Below, one piece after another: positions 54,677-63,632 of a DNA stretch of 64,000 nucleotides. The first letter of the stretch is position 1. Each line of letters starts with the position of its first letter. Both the position numbers and the translations under genes were made by a program. A model generated the notes under the pieces. That model worked only from the letters and a program-made list of their open reading frames with translations, did not search any database and was not told the origin of the DNA. Source of the DNA: Allostella sp. ATCC 35155 (GTDB lineage: Bacteria > Pseudomonadota > Alphaproteobacteria > ATCC43930 > Allostellaceae); the NCBI GenBank assembly GCA_006738865.1, contig AP019701.1, positions 1,422,001 through 1,486,000 of the forward strand. The letters run 5' to 3'.

Positions 54677-56989
54677 ATGATGACGGCAGTACCCACCGAG
54701 ACGATTGCGCTCGCCGGCCTGGACGGCGAGGTCGAGATCCTGATCGATCGCTGGGGAATTCCGCACATCTACGCCGAGAGCGAGGCCGGCGCCTTCTTCG
54801 CGCAGGGCTTCAACGCCGGCCGCGACCGGCTGTGGCAGATCGACATGTGGCGCAAGCGCGGGCTGGGGCTGACGGCGGGCGACCTCGGGCCCGACTTCGT
54901 CGCGCGCGACCGGGCCGCACGCCTGCTCGTCTATCGCGGCGACATGGCGGCCGAGTGGCGCTGCTACGGCAAGGACGCCGAGGCCTGGACGACGGCCTTC
55001 GTCGCCGGCGTCAATGCCTGGATCGACCTCGTCGAGAAGGAGCCCGAGCGGCTGCCCGTCGAGTTCCGCCTGCTCGGCACCCGGCCGCAGAAATGGACGC
55101 CTGAGGACGTGGTGCGCTGCCGCGCCCATGCCCGGGTCCGCAACCTCGATGCCGAGGTGCTGCGCAGCGGCATCGTCGCGGCCTTCGGGCTCGATGCCGA
55201 CCGCTTCCACAAGAAGTTGCAGCCGGAATGGCGCGTCGCGGTGCCGGAGGGGCTGGAGCCGCACGCGATCCCGCCGGCGGTGATGAAGACCTACCTGCTG
55301 GCGACCGAACCTAACGTCTTTGCGACCGGGCAGCCGGCCGAGCCGCTCGACATCGGGTCGGCCGACAGCTTCGGCTCGAACAACTGGGCGGTCGCGCCGT
55401 CGCGCACGGCGACCGGCCGCGCCATCCTGGCGAGCGACCCGCACCGCGTCCACGAGCAGCCGTCGCTGCGCTACGTCGTGCATCTGGTCGCGCCGGGGCT
55501 GGACGTCATCGGGGCGGGCGAGCCGGCGATCCCGGGCGTCAGCTTCGGCCACAACGACCGGCTCGCATTCTCGCTCACGATCCATCCGAGCGACCAGGAG
55601 GATCTCCACGTCTACGAGATCGACCCGGCCGATCCGGACCGCTACCGCTACGGCGACGGCTGGGAGCGGATGCGGACGGTGCGCGAGGCGATCCCGGTCC
55701 GCGACGGCGATCCGGTGACGGTCGACCTCAAGTTCACCCGCCACGGGCCGGTTCTGCATGTCGACGCCGCGGCCGGCCGCGCCTATGCCGTGCGCACCGT
55801 CTGGACCGAGCCCGGCACCGCCGCCTACATGGCGAGCCTCAACTACATCAAGGCGCGCGACTGGCACGACTATACGGCGGCGCTGGAAGGGTGGGGGGCA
55901 CCCTCGGCCAACCACGTCGTCGCCGACATCGACGGCAATATCGGCTGGGCGGCCGCCGCATTCGTGCCGCAGCGGCCGAACTGGGACGGGCTGATGCCGG
56001 TGCCGGGCGACGGCCGCTACGAGTGGAGCGGCATGACGCGCTCCTCGGGCCTGCCGCGCAGCTACAACCCGGCCGAGGGCTGGGTCGGCAGCGCCAACCA
56101 GATGAACCTGCCGCCCGACTATGACTATCGGACGCGCCGCACCGGCTTCGAATGGACCGACGGCGCGCGCTACGCCCGGCTGTCGGAGGTGCTGGCGAGC
56201 CGCGCCGGCTGGACGGTGGACGAGACCCTGGCGCTGCAGACCGATTTCGGCAGCGTGCCGGCGCGGCGCCTCTGCGCGCTGCTGGCGCCGCTGTCGCCAC
56301 CCGCTGGCCCCGCGCGCGACGGGGCGACGCTGCTGGCGGGCTGGGACCATCGCCTCGATGCGGCCAGCGGCCCGGCGGCGCTGTTCGAGATCTGGTTCAT
56401 GAAGCACATCGTGCCGACCGTGATGCGACGTTTGGCGCCGGCAGGCGTGGCGGCGATGGTGACCGTGCCCGACACCGCGCTGATCGTGGATCTCGTCGAG
56501 ACCGCCGACCCGGCGTTCGGGGCCGATCCCACCGCGGCGCGCGACGCGCTGCTGGTCGAGACCCTGGCGGCGGCATGGGCCGAGGCGGCGGCGCTGATGG
56601 GCGAGGATCCGGCCGGCTGGTCCTGGGGCCGCATCCATCGCGGCTTCTTCCCGCACCCGCTGTCGCGTCTGGCGCCGGCGGAGCTGAAGGCGAAGCTCGA
56701 CATTGGGCCGGCGCCGAAGGGCGGCTCGAATCTCACCATCAACAACAACGGCTATCGCACGACGGATTTCCAGGTCATGTCCGGCGTCACCTGGCGCATG
56801 GTCGTCGATGTCGGCAACTGGGATGCCTCCTGGACGATCAACAGCCCGGGCCAGTCCGGCGACCCGGCCAGCCCGCACTACCGCGATCTCTTTCCTCTCT
56901 GGGCGAAGGAGGAGTATGTGCCGATGGTCTACAGCCGCGGCGCGGTCGAGGCGGCGGCCGAACGCCGCATCCGGCTGGTGCCGGCCTGA
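54677..56989 (+). CDS. Penicillin acylase family protein (Ntn hydrolase, S45)
   Basis: 770 residues. The precursor is cut before the beta-chain serine: DSFGSNNWAVAPSRT places Gly233-Ser234 at the cleavage site. DRWGIPHIYAESEAGAFFAQG is the alpha-chain signature, and KGGSNLTINNNGY is the beta-chain region near the C-terminus. S45 enzymes cleave amides such as beta-lactams, acyl-homoserine lactones or other N-acyl compounds. No signal peptide is visible, unlike many exported members, so it may be cytoplasmic. Confidence 0.9.
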   Translation: MMTAVPTETIALAGLDGEVEILIDRWGIPHIYAESEAGAFFAQGFNAGRDRLWQIDMWRKRGLGLTAGDLGPDFVARDRAARLLVYRGDMAAEWRCYGKDAEAWTTAFVAGVNAWIDLVEKEPERLPVEFRLLGTRPQKWTPEDVVRCRAHARVRNLDAEVLRSGIVAAFGLDADRFHKKLQPEWRVAVPEGLEPHAIPPAVMKTYLLATEPNVFATGQPAEPLDIGSADSFGSNNWAVAPSRTATGRAILASDPHRVHEQPSLRYVVHLVAPGLDVIGAGEPAIPGVSFGHNDRLAFSLTIHPSDQEDLHVYEIDPADPDRYRYGDGWERMRTVREAIPVRDGDPVTVDLKFTRHGPVLHVDAAAGRAYAVRTVWTEPGTAAYMASLNYIKARDWHDYTAALEGWGAPSANHVVADIDGNIGWAAAAFVPQRPNWDGLMPVPGDGRYEWSGMTRSSGLPRSYNPAEGWVGSANQMNLPPDYDYRTRRTGFEWTDGARYARLSEVLASRAGWTVDETLALQTDFGSVPARRLCALLAPLSPPAGPARDGATLLAGWDHRLDAASGPAALFEIWFMKHIVPTVMRRLAPAGVAAMVTVPDTALIVDLVETADPAFGADPTAARDALLVETLAAAWAEAAALMGEDPAGWSWGRIHRGFFPHPLSRLAPAELKAKLDIGPAPKGGSNLTINNNGYRTTDFQVMSGVTWRMVVDVGNWDASWTINSPGQSGDPASPHYRDLFPLWAKEEYVPMVYSRGAVEAAAERRIRLVPA

Positions 56990-57061
56990 CGGGCTATGCG
57001 GATCGGCCCCGACGGGGCATCATGGCCAACCTGATCGACTGATAGAACGGGAGCGAGCGAG

Positions 57062-58351
57062 ATGGCGGATGGCAGCCGGGCGGATGGCACGCGCGAGTTG
57101 ATGGAACTGGCCGAGCGGGTGCTGCCGGCCGGCACTTTCGGCAACTTTGCCGGCGACGTCGTCATCCGGGAAGGCCGGGGCGGGCGCGTCTGGGACGTGA
57201 CGGGCCGGGAATATGTCGATTTCCTGCTCGGCTCCGGCCCGATGTTCATCGGTCACTCCCATCCGGAGGTGGTCGAGGCGGTGCTGAAGCAGGTGCCGCT
57301 CGGCACCACCTTCTTCGCCAACAACGAGCCCGGCATCCGCCTGGCGGCCGAGATCGTCGACGCGCTGCCCTGCGCCGAGCAGGTGCGCTTCATGTCGAGC
57401 GGCACGGAGGCCGACCTCTATGCCATGCGGGTGGCGCGCGCCTTCCGCGGCCGCGACAAGATCCTGAAGTTCGAGGGCGGCTATCACGGCATGAGCGACT
57501 GGAGCCTGATGTCGCTGGCGCCGAAGAAGCCGGGCAACTTTCCGCGCGGCGTGCCGGATTCGGCCGGCATCCCGAAGAGCGTGCAGGACGAGGTCATCGT
57601 CGCGCCCTTCAACGACATCGACGCGGCGGCCGCGCTCATCCGGGCACACGCGGACGAACTGGGCGGCGTCATCGTCGAGCCGTTCCAGCGTCTGATTCCG
57701 CCCAAGCCGGGTTTCCTCGAGGGGCTACGGGCGATCACGGCCGAACTCGGCATCCCGCTGATCTTCGACGAGGTCGTGACCGGCTTCCGCTTCGCCTATG
57801 GCGGGGCCCAGTCCTTCTACGGCGTGACGCCCGACCTCTGCACGCTGGGCAAGATCATCGGCGGCGGCTTCGCACTGTCGGCGGTCGCCGGCCGGGCCGA
57901 CATCATGGCCCATTTCGACAAGGCCAAGGTCGGCGACGACCGTTTCCTCGTCAATATCGGCACGCTGTCCGGCAATCCCGTCGCCTCGGTCGCAGGGCTG
58001 GCGACGCTGGCGGTGCTGAAGCGTCCCGGTGCCTACGAGAAGGCGTTCGCGACCGGCGAGCGCCTGATGGATGGCTTCACCGCCGCGATCCGCGAGGCGG
58101 GGCTGCCGGCCCAGCTGGTCGGCGTGCCGCCGCTCTTCGACGTCGTCTGGTGCGAGGGCGACATCAAGGACTACCGCTCGACGCTGGCAGCCGATGCGGC
58201 ACTGCAGAAGCGGGTCAATGTCCGGCTGCGCGAGGCCGGCATCCTCAAGGGCGACAGCAAGTTCTACGTCTCGCTCGCCCACGACGAGGCCGACATTGCC
58301 CAGACGCTGGAGGCCTTCCGCGCGGCGGTGAAGGCCGAGGCGAAGGGCTGA
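57062..58351 (+). CDS. Class III aminotransferase, glutamate-1-semialdehyde aminomutase-like
   Basis: 429 residues. PLP-binding features: FMSSGTEADLYAMRVARA, the Asp236 motif LIFDEVVTGFR, and the lysine Lys264 in CTLGKIIGGGF. GVIVEPFQ precedes them. The length and order fit HemL-like aminotransferases. HemL itself is usually part of tetrapyrrole synthesis, which alphaproteobacteria make by a different route, so a catabolic or specialised aminotransferase is more likely. It follows the acylase gene by 72 bases. Confidence 0.88.
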   Translation: MADGSRADGTRELMELAERVLPAGTFGNFAGDVVIREGRGGRVWDVTGREYVDFLLGSGPMFIGHSHPEVVEAVLKQVPLGTTFFANNEPGIRLAAEIVDALPCAEQVRFMSSGTEADLYAMRVARAFRGRDKILKFEGGYHGMSDWSLMSLAPKKPGNFPRGVPDSAGIPKSVQDEVIVAPFNDIDAAAALIRAHADELGGVIVEPFQRLIPPKPGFLEGLRAITAELGIPLIFDEVVTGFRFAYGGAQSFYGVTPDLCTLGKIIGGGFALSAVAGRADIMAHFDKAKVGDDRFLVNIGTLSGNPVASVAGLATLAVLKRPGAYEKAFATGERLMDGFTAAIREAGLPAQLVGVPPLFDVVWCEGDIKDYRSTLAADAALQKRVNVRLREAGILKGDSKFYVSLAHDEADIAQTLEAFRAAVKAEAKG

Positions 58352-58445
58352 TCGGGCGCGCCGCGACGCCAGACGGTCGGAGCGGTCCGCCGCTCCGACC
58401 GCAAGACCATGTCCGGTCGATGAGGAATGGCCGAGTGTCGCTGCC

Positions 58446-58490
58446 GTCGAGGGACGCACGTTCGCTGGCGGGCAACTGATACTGGTATAG
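58446..58490. repeat. Half copy of the dispersed palindrome
   Basis: GTCGAGGGACGCACGTTCGCTGGCG, only the right arm and its outer flank, without the left arm. The outer flank continues toward an AACTGATACTGGTAT stretch. It looks like a decayed or partial insertion. Confidence 0.6.
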
Positions 58491-58517
58491 GCGGACGCCC
58501 CCGGGCGCCGGGCTATC

Positions 58518-58814
58518 CTATCTGGTCTCGACCTTGGCGAGGGCTGCCGGCCGTGCCGGACGCTTGGCGGCGATCTTCCGTGGCGCTGCTGCGGCAGGGG
58601 GCGCGCAGGCGTCGACCTTGCCCTTCGCCTTGCGGTCCATCGCTTCCTTGGCGAGGCGCAAGGCGCGCAGCCGGACCGTCTTCGCCATCTCGATGGCCGC
58701 TGCGCTCTGCTGCTCCGCGCGCAGGAGCGCTTCGCGCCGCGCCAACTGGTTCATTGCTTCCTGCTTGCGATCCCGGTTGTCTCGCTCAGGGTACCGATTG
58801 CGACGGATCGACAC
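58518..58814 (-). CDS. Small basic protein of unknown function
   Basis: 98 residues from GTG 58814, well supported by GAGGAG eight bases upstream. Residues 1-60 are helical and charged (RRNRYPERDNRDRKQEAMNQ); the tail is rich in Ala, Pro, Lys and Arg (PRKIAAKRPARP), as in nucleic-acid-binding tails. No family recognised. Confidence 0.65.
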   Translation of the reverse strand: MSIRRNRYPERDNRDRKQEAMNQLARREALLRAEQQSAAAIEMAKTVRLRALRLAKEAMDRKAKGKVDACAPPAAAAPRKIAAKRPARPAALAKVETR

Positions 58815-58900
58815 GCGATACTCCTCAATACCGAACCGACGTTCGATGACAATGTAATGTTGATCAAGAAATTCCGCTCAATAAGTATATATTAGAGACG

Positions 58901-58924
58901 CAATTCATGATAGATATGAATTGC
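58901..58924. promoter_or_regulatory. Inverted repeat in AT-rich intergenic region
   Basis: GCAATTCAT is mirrored by an ATGA-TTGC segment seven bases on, in an AT-rich stretch between divergent genes. It could be an operator or part of the promoter of the gene at 58960. No regulator is identified. Confidence 0.4.
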
Positions 58925-58959
58925 AATTTTGTCAGTCTCTTTCAGAAAAGGTATCGAAA

Positions 58960-59307
58960 ATGCAGATTCCTGTATGGGTTAAGCCCGGAGTTTACGGGGC
59001 ATTTCTTGGGGCGGCCGGCGCCATGATCGTCGGTTTCTCTTTCGGCGGCTGGGTGACAGGCGGGACGGCACGTCAGCTCGCTTCGGTCGAGGCATCCGAA
59101 TCCGTTACGTCCGCCCTGACGCCGATCTGCGTCGATCTCTCCGCCCGCGATCCGCAGTTGGCCGAGCGCCTGACGGCACTCAAGGCGGCATCCTCCTACC
59201 GGCGCGCAGAGATGGTTGCGGACAATGGCTGGGCCACGCCGCCCGGCAGCACCGGCCCGGACCGCCGCCTCGCCACCGCCTGTGCCGATCAGCTCGTGAC
59301 CGGGTAG
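58960..59307 (+). CDS. Small membrane-anchored protein
   Basis: 115 residues from ATG 58960 after AGAAAAGGT. A membrane helix (about 10-32, GAFLGAAGAMIVGFSFGGWV) is followed by a periplasmic domain with two cysteines (TPICVDL and TACADQL) that may pair. I recall similar hypothetical proteins in Rhizobiales and Rhodospirillales, without known function. The TTG at 58921 would add 13 residues but no better site. Confidence 0.68.
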   Translation: MQIPVWVKPGVYGAFLGAAGAMIVGFSFGGWVTGGTARQLASVEASESVTSALTPICVDLSARDPQLAERLTALKAASSYRRAEMVADNGWATPPGSTGPDRRLATACADQLVTG

Positions 59308-59393
59308 CCCCAGGGTCGCTCTCCAGATCTTCGACGGCCTCCGAGCCCGGTGCTCCGAGGCCGTCTTCCCGGGGGGGATGAGGCCGAACGACA

Positions 59394-60449
59394 ATGAGCT
59401 ACGCGGGTTCCGCCAACGCCGAGCGTGCCAGCCTGCGGGCGGCGATGTCGGTATTCCGCCAGCCCAGCCTCGGCACCAGCCTGTGGCAGGTCGCCAATAC
59501 CTTCGTCCCGTTGCTGGCGATCTGCGCGTTCATGTACTGGAGCGTCGACGCGCTGCCCTACTGGGTGACCGCGCTTTGCGCCATCCCGGCGGCCGGGCTC
59601 GTGGTCCGGGTCTTCATCATCCAGCATGACTGCGGCCACGGCTCCTTCTTCCCGAGCCGGCGGGCCAACACGGCCCTGGGCCGCCTCTGCAGCATGGTGA
59701 CCTGGACCCCGTACGAGGCGTGGCGGCGCCAGCACGCCGGCCATCACGCGGGGTGGAACGACCTCGACCGGCGCGACATCGGCGTCGACATCTATTCGAC
59801 ATGCCTCACGACGGACGAGTATCGCGCGCTGTCGCCCTGGCGGCGGCGCCTGTTTGCCCTGTCGCGCCATCCCGTCGTCGCCCAGCTGCTGCTGCCGCCG
59901 ATGGTCTTCCTGGTGCTCTATCGCCTGCCGTTCGACATGCCGAAGAGCTGGCGGGCCGAGCGAAGGGCCGTCCAGGTCACCAACATCGGCCTTCTGGCGC
60001 TGGTGATCGGCCTTGGGTCGGCATTCGGATACCGCACCGTCGCCCTGGTGCATCTCCCCATCATGACGCTGGCCGCCATCATCGGTGTCTGGCTGTTTTC
60101 CGTGCAGCACCGCTTTCCCGGCGCGCGATGGGAGCGGCATGCGACCTGGAGCCCCGTCACCGCATCCCTCGAGGGCAGCTCGATGCTGCAACTGCCCAGG
60201 CCCCTGCAGTGGTTCACCGGCAACATCGGCTTCCATCACGTCCATCACCTCGATCCGGGGATCCCGAACTATCGGCTGGAGCAGTGCCACCGCTCGCACC
60301 CGGCCTGCAGCCGGGTGACGGTCCTTTCGCTGGGATCCAGCCTGCATGCCGGCAACCATGTGCTGTGGGACGAGGCGCGTGGCGAGATGGTGCGGCTGCC
60401 CAGGACGGGGCACCGGTCCGACATCCGCGTCGGAACGACCGGATCGTAG
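59394..60449 (+). CDS. Membrane fatty acid desaturase
   Basis: 351 residues with four membrane spans in two hairpins. All three histidine boxes are present: HDCGHGSFF, RRQHAGHHAGWND and GFHHVHHLDP. This is the pattern of acyl-lipid omega-6/delta-12 type desaturases, which use a di-iron centre to insert double bases into membrane fatty acids (double bonds). It is monocistronic, with a composite repeat downstream. Confidence 0.92.
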   Translation: MSYAGSANAERASLRAAMSVFRQPSLGTSLWQVANTFVPLLAICAFMYWSVDALPYWVTALCAIPAAGLVVRVFIIQHDCGHGSFFPSRRANTALGRLCSMVTWTPYEAWRRQHAGHHAGWNDLDRRDIGVDIYSTCLTTDEYRALSPWRRRLFALSRHPVVAQLLLPPMVFLVLYRLPFDMPKSWRAERRAVQVTNIGLLALVIGLGSAFGYRTVALVHLPIMTLAAIIGVWLFSVQHRFPGARWERHATWSPVTASLEGSSMLQLPRPLQWFTGNIGFHHVHHLDPGIPNYRLEQCHRSHPACSRVTVLSLGSSLHAGNHVLWDEARGEMVRLPRTGHRSDIRVGTTGS

Positions 60450-60458
60450 CGGGAAACC

Positions 60459-60638
60459 GATACCGAATCCGGTGGATGTGGAGCGACCCGTCATCGAAGC
60501 CGTTGCGTCCCTCGACTTCGCTCGGGATGAGGTACGCCTTTGTTCGGGTTAAAGAATTCCTCTCATGCCGAGCGAAGTCGAGGGACGCACGGTCGCTCGC
60601 CAGCGCCATCAGTCATGGCTCTTCGGAATTGGCAATAC
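60459..60638 (-). repeat. Composite palindromic element, full-length copy B
   Basis: About 180 bp, containing the dispersed palindrome core at 60505-60588. Outer parts are ATACCGAATCCGGTGGATG on the left and CTTCGGAATTGGCAATAC on the right, the reverse complement of the order in copy A (15885-16055). One core arm has a G for C change (CTCATGCCGAGC). Confidence 0.65.
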
Positions 60639-60704
60639 CCCCGGGGCGGCCTCGGCCCCTCGAGCGCCCCGGGTTCGTCCACCGCTCCGGGGCGCGGGAG
60701 CCAG

Positions 60705-61070
60705 CTAGGCCGTGACGAGCCGGGCGTAGAGCGCACGGAGCCAGGTGCGGTCCGCGTCCGGGATCGTGCCGCCCGCCATGTCGCGGGACATTTCCTCCAG
60801 CGTCTCGCGCGCATCGGCCGAAAGGTCGGGAAGGGCGAGCAGGGCGGCGATGCGGGCCGGATCGTCGAGGGGGCCTGCCGCCGCCGTGTCCGCGGCTTCG
60901 ACCGCAGCGGCCGCCGGCGGCAGCAGGTCGTCCCAGCCGAGGCGGGCGGTGGCGAGGATGGCGCCGGCCGCGCGGGCGGCGGCCAGCACCGTCTCCTCGT
61001 CGTCGCTGCCCAGGCGGGCGAGCGCATCGAGGAGACGGGCGCGGTCGTAGGCGAATTCGGGACTGGTCAT
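60705..61070 (-). CDS. Conserved hypothetical protein
   Basis: 121 residues, alanine-rich and helical, opening MTSPEFAYDRARLLDALARLG and ending DRTWLRALYARLVTA. It resembles proteins of unknown function with an alpha-helical, possibly DNA-packaging-like fold, but no motif is decisive. It lies downstream of the PanB-like gene in the same direction and may be in its operon. Confidence 0.65.
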   Translation of the reverse strand: MTSPEFAYDRARLLDALARLGSDDEETVLAAARAAGAILATARLGWDDLLPPAAAAVEAADTAAAGPLDDPARIAALLALPDLSADARETLEEMSRDMAGGTIPDADRTWLRALYARLVTA

Positions 61071-61123
61071 GGCCCGTCCCTATTATGGACGGGGGCCGCT
61101 GCGGTCAATGCACCGGGTGCGGT

Positions 61124-62005
61124 TCAGACCTGCTTGCGCTTCTCGACCAGGGTCAGGAAGCGGTCATATTCCTTCTCGTTGACCGTGTAGCTGTGGTCGT
61201 CGTCGGGAAAGGAGCCTTCCTTGACTTCCTGGACATACTGCTTGATGCCGCCGACGGCGACCTCGGTCAGGTTGGTGTAGCGCTTGGTGAATTTCGGCTT
61301 GAAGTCGGTGAAGACGCCGAGCAGGTCGTAGCACAGCAGGATCTGGCCGTCGGTGCCGACGCCCGCCCCGATTCCGATGGTCGGAATGGTGAGCTGCTGC
61401 GAGATGACGGCGGCGATCTTCGCCGGCACCGCCTCGAACTCGAGCATGAAGCAGCCGGCATCCTCGATCGCCAGCGCGTCCTCGAGGATCTTCATGGCCG
61501 CCTCGGCCGTGCGGCCCTGGATGCGGAAGCCGCCGAACATGGCGATGGTGTGCGGCGTCAGGCCGATGTGCGAGGCGGTCGGGATGCCCGCGTCGACCAG
61601 CGCCTTCAGGATGTGCGCCTGGCTCTTGCCGCCCTGGGGCTTGACGGCATCGCAGGCCGCCTCCTGCATGAAGCGGGTGGCGTTGACGAGCGCCCGGTCG
61701 ACGCTGTTGTAGCTCTGGTAGGGCATGCAGCCGAGGACGAAGGTGGCGGGCGCGCCGCGCCGGACGGCCAGCGCATGCATCACCATCATGTCCATGGTCG
61801 CGGGGATGGTGCTGGGATGGCCGTGCGCCACCATCGCCAGCGAGTCGCCGACGACGGCGACGTCGACGCCCGCCATCTCGGCCCAGCGGGCCGAGGTGTA
61901 GTCGGGCACCGACATGTAGACCATCTTCTCGCCGGTCGCCTTGGAATCGCGGATCTCGGTGATCGTCCGCTTCTTGCGTTCCTCGGGCTTCGCCGCCTCG
62001 GCCAT
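61124..62005 (-). CDS. Ketopantoate hydroxymethyltransferase (PanB) family protein
   Basis: 293 residues. The TIM-barrel PanB motifs are present: MAGVDVAVVGDSLAMVAHG (metal-binding Asp), CMPYQSY, VKPQGGKSQ, and ASHIGLTPHT, then IGIGAGVGTDGQILLCYDLLG. PanB adds a hydroxymethyl group to 2-oxoisovalerate in pantothenate synthesis. However, VPDYTSAR replaces the usual TAYD at the N-terminus and the operon has no panC; instead it follows a membrane hydroxylase gene. It may be a specialised paralogue. Confidence 0.82.
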   Translation of the reverse strand: MAEAAKPEERKKRTITEIRDSKATGEKMVYMSVPDYTSARWAEMAGVDVAVVGDSLAMVAHGHPSTIPATMDMMVMHALAVRRGAPATFVLGCMPYQSYNSVDRALVNATRFMQEAACDAVKPQGGKSQAHILKALVDAGIPTASHIGLTPHTIAMFGGFRIQGRTAEAAMKILEDALAIEDAGCFMLEFEAVPAKIAAVISQQLTIPTIGIGAGVGTDGQILLCYDLLGVFTDFKPKFTKRYTNLTEVAVGGIKQYVQEVKEGSFPDDDHSYTVNEKEYDRFLTLVEKRKQV

Positions 62006-62036
62006 CGCGTTTCGCTCCCTATGCTTGGTTATCGTT

Positions 62037-62237
62037 CTAGAGGTCGGCCAGACGGATGTAGCCGCCGACCGCGGCGGCCAGCGCGAGGCCGCCCAGGGTG
62101 GCGCCGGTGCCGGTCCAGCCGACCTCGCCCGTCACCAGCATCCACAGGATGAATACGCCGATCGCGATGACGAAGCCGCCGACCAGCGAGGCGATGTTGC
62201 GCTTGAGGCCGGGCTCCGGGCCGGGATGGGTCGCCAT
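62037..62237 (-). CDS. Small two-span membrane protein
   Basis: 66 residues with two hydrophobic segments (about 15-35 and 42-62). It lies four bases downstream of the hydroxylase gene and 31 bases before the PanB-like gene, so it is clearly in the same operon. Function unknown. Confidence 0.7.
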   Translation of the reverse strand: MATHPGPEPGLKRNIASLVGGFVIAIGVFILWMLVTGEVGWTGTGATLGGLALAAAVGGYIRLADL

Positions 62238-62241
62238 CGCC

Positions 62242-63015
62242 TCAACCCCGGGCCATGGCGGCGCCGTCCGCCGGCTTGCGCTCGCGCGCGCTGGCCCGGA
62301 CCTTCTTCAGGTCGCGGCGGACATGCTTGGTCGAATAGCCGTTGAAGACGTGTCCGACGACGCTGCGGTCGAGGTCGCTGGTGCGGAACAGGGCGTCGGC
62401 GATCGGGTAGGTCAGGTTGAAGTTGCGCTCCATCATGATCGCCGGGTTGTGGTGGGCGATGTGGTGGCGGCGCAGCGAATTGACGATCGGGATGTGGCGG
62501 ACGATGCGGTCGTCCTTCACATGACAGCACCAGTGGAAGAGCTCGTAGTTGAGATAGAGCGCGGTGTTGGTGATCAGCAGCAGCCAGCCGGCATCGGGAA
62601 AGCCCGCCACGTTCAGCACCCAGGCCGGCACCACCGACATCGCCATGAAGGTGATGAGGGCATAGGGCGGGAAGAAGGTGATGCGGAAGTCGCGCGGCGA
62701 ATCGATCGCCGGCTCCTGCTCGGTGAAGAACTGGTGATGCGCCAGCGTGTGCCGCTTGTAGATGCCCATGAAGCCCTTGATGGGCCGGTGCATGACATAG
62801 CGGTGCAGCCACCATTCGAAGATGTTGGCGATGGTGAAGGCGATCGGGACGATCAGCCACTCGTACCAGGCCGGGGAGCCGATCTGCTGCACGAAGTACC
62901 AGATGCCGGCAAGGCCGATGCCGTAGATCATCGCGACATGGGCGAGGCCGCTGTACCAGGGCGAGACGCGGCTGCGGAAGTCGGCCCGGAAGGCTGCCTG
63001 ACGCGGGCTCATCAT
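62242..63015 (-). CDS. Fatty acid hydroxylase / sterol desaturase superfamily membrane protein
   Basis: 257 residues with four or five spans. The di-iron histidine motifs are HRYVMH, HTLAHHQFF, HWCCH and HHIAHH. Ribosome binding site GGAGGAG is upstream of ATG 63015. Such enzymes hydroxylate or desaturate lipids. It leads an operon with the small membrane protein and PanB-like enzyme, suggesting lipid or hopanoid modification (inference). Confidence 0.88.
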   Translation of the reverse strand: MMSPRQAAFRADFRSRVSPWYSGLAHVAMIYGIGLAGIWYFVQQIGSPAWYEWLIVPIAFTIANIFEWWLHRYVMHRPIKGFMGIYKRHTLAHHQFFTEQEPAIDSPRDFRITFFPPYALITFMAMSVVPAWVLNVAGFPDAGWLLLITNTALYLNYELFHWCCHVKDDRIVRHIPIVNSLRRHHIAHHNPAIMMERNFNLTYPIADALFRTSDLDRSVVGHVFNGYSTKHVRRDLKKVRASARERKPADGAAMARG

Positions 63016-63046
63016 GAGGAAGCTCCTCCCTAGGATATCGTTCGTG

Positions 63047-63064
63047 CCACTAATATATCAGTGG
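63047..63064. promoter_or_regulatory. Palindromic operator between divergent genes
   Basis: CCACT and AGTGG arms flank AATATATC in an AT-rich core between the hydroxylase (63015, minus) and cupin (63111, plus) genes. Its symmetry and position fit a dimeric repressor site, perhaps for the GntR-type regulator encoded at 63587. Confidence 0.45.
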
Positions 63065-63110
63065 TATGCGACCTTCGGGAAGGGGTGAAACGGACGGGGG
63101 GAGCGAGAGC

Positions 63111-63632
63111 ATGCCGGTCTTCCAGGAACGCGATTTCGTCGTCGAGGAGAGCGATGCCGACGACCCCTGTGGCAGCCGGCGCTCGTTCTGGATCAGCGAG
63201 GCCGGCGGCCTGACCCAGTTCGGCGCCCTCATCGAAGAGCTGGCGCCGGGATCGCGCTCCGCGATCCGGCACTGGCACAGCGCCGAGGACGAGCTGGTCT
63301 ACGTCCTGGAAGGGGAGGTGACGGTCGTCGAGGGCGACGTCGAGACGCGCATCGGGCCCGGCGCGGCCGCGACCTTCCGGGCCGGCGTCCCGGTCGGCCA
63401 CTTCCTGGAGAACCGGACCGCATCGCCGACGCGGTGCCTCGTCGTCGGTACCCGGGCGCCGGTCGACATCATCACCTGCCCGGACCATGACCGCATCTGC
63501 CACCGCGATCGCGCACTGCCGGACGACATCTGGACGGACGGGGCGGGCAATCCCGCCTCGAACCCGTATCGGGATCTGGCAGACGCTCAGAGCGCCGCGT
63601 CGACCGTCGCCCGGGTGAAGGATTCGATGTAG
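63111..63632 (+). CDS. Cupin domain protein
   Basis: 173 residues from ATG 63111 with GGGGGGAGC upstream. Cupin motif 1 is in RHWHSAEDELVYVLEGEVTV, and motif 2 in GVPVGHFLENRT. The metal site would be formed by the His-x-His, Glu and His residues. Two-part cupins of this type are often sugar or acid binding, or oxygenases. Its 3' end overlaps the convergent GntR gene by 46 bases. Confidence 0.82.
   Translation: MPVFQERDFVVEESDADDPCGSRRSFWISEAGGLTQFGALIEELAPGSRSAIRHWHSAEDELVYVLEGEVTVVEGDVETRIGPGAAATFRAGVPVGHFLENRTASPTRCLVVGTRAPVDIITCPDHDRICHRDRALPDDIWTDGAGNPASNPYRDLADAQSAASTVARVKDSM

Noticed and set aside
57062-58351. HemL of the C5 haem pathway
   Set aside because: Only family-level similarity; alphaproteobacteria normally use HemA-type ALA synthase and the neighbour is an acylase.
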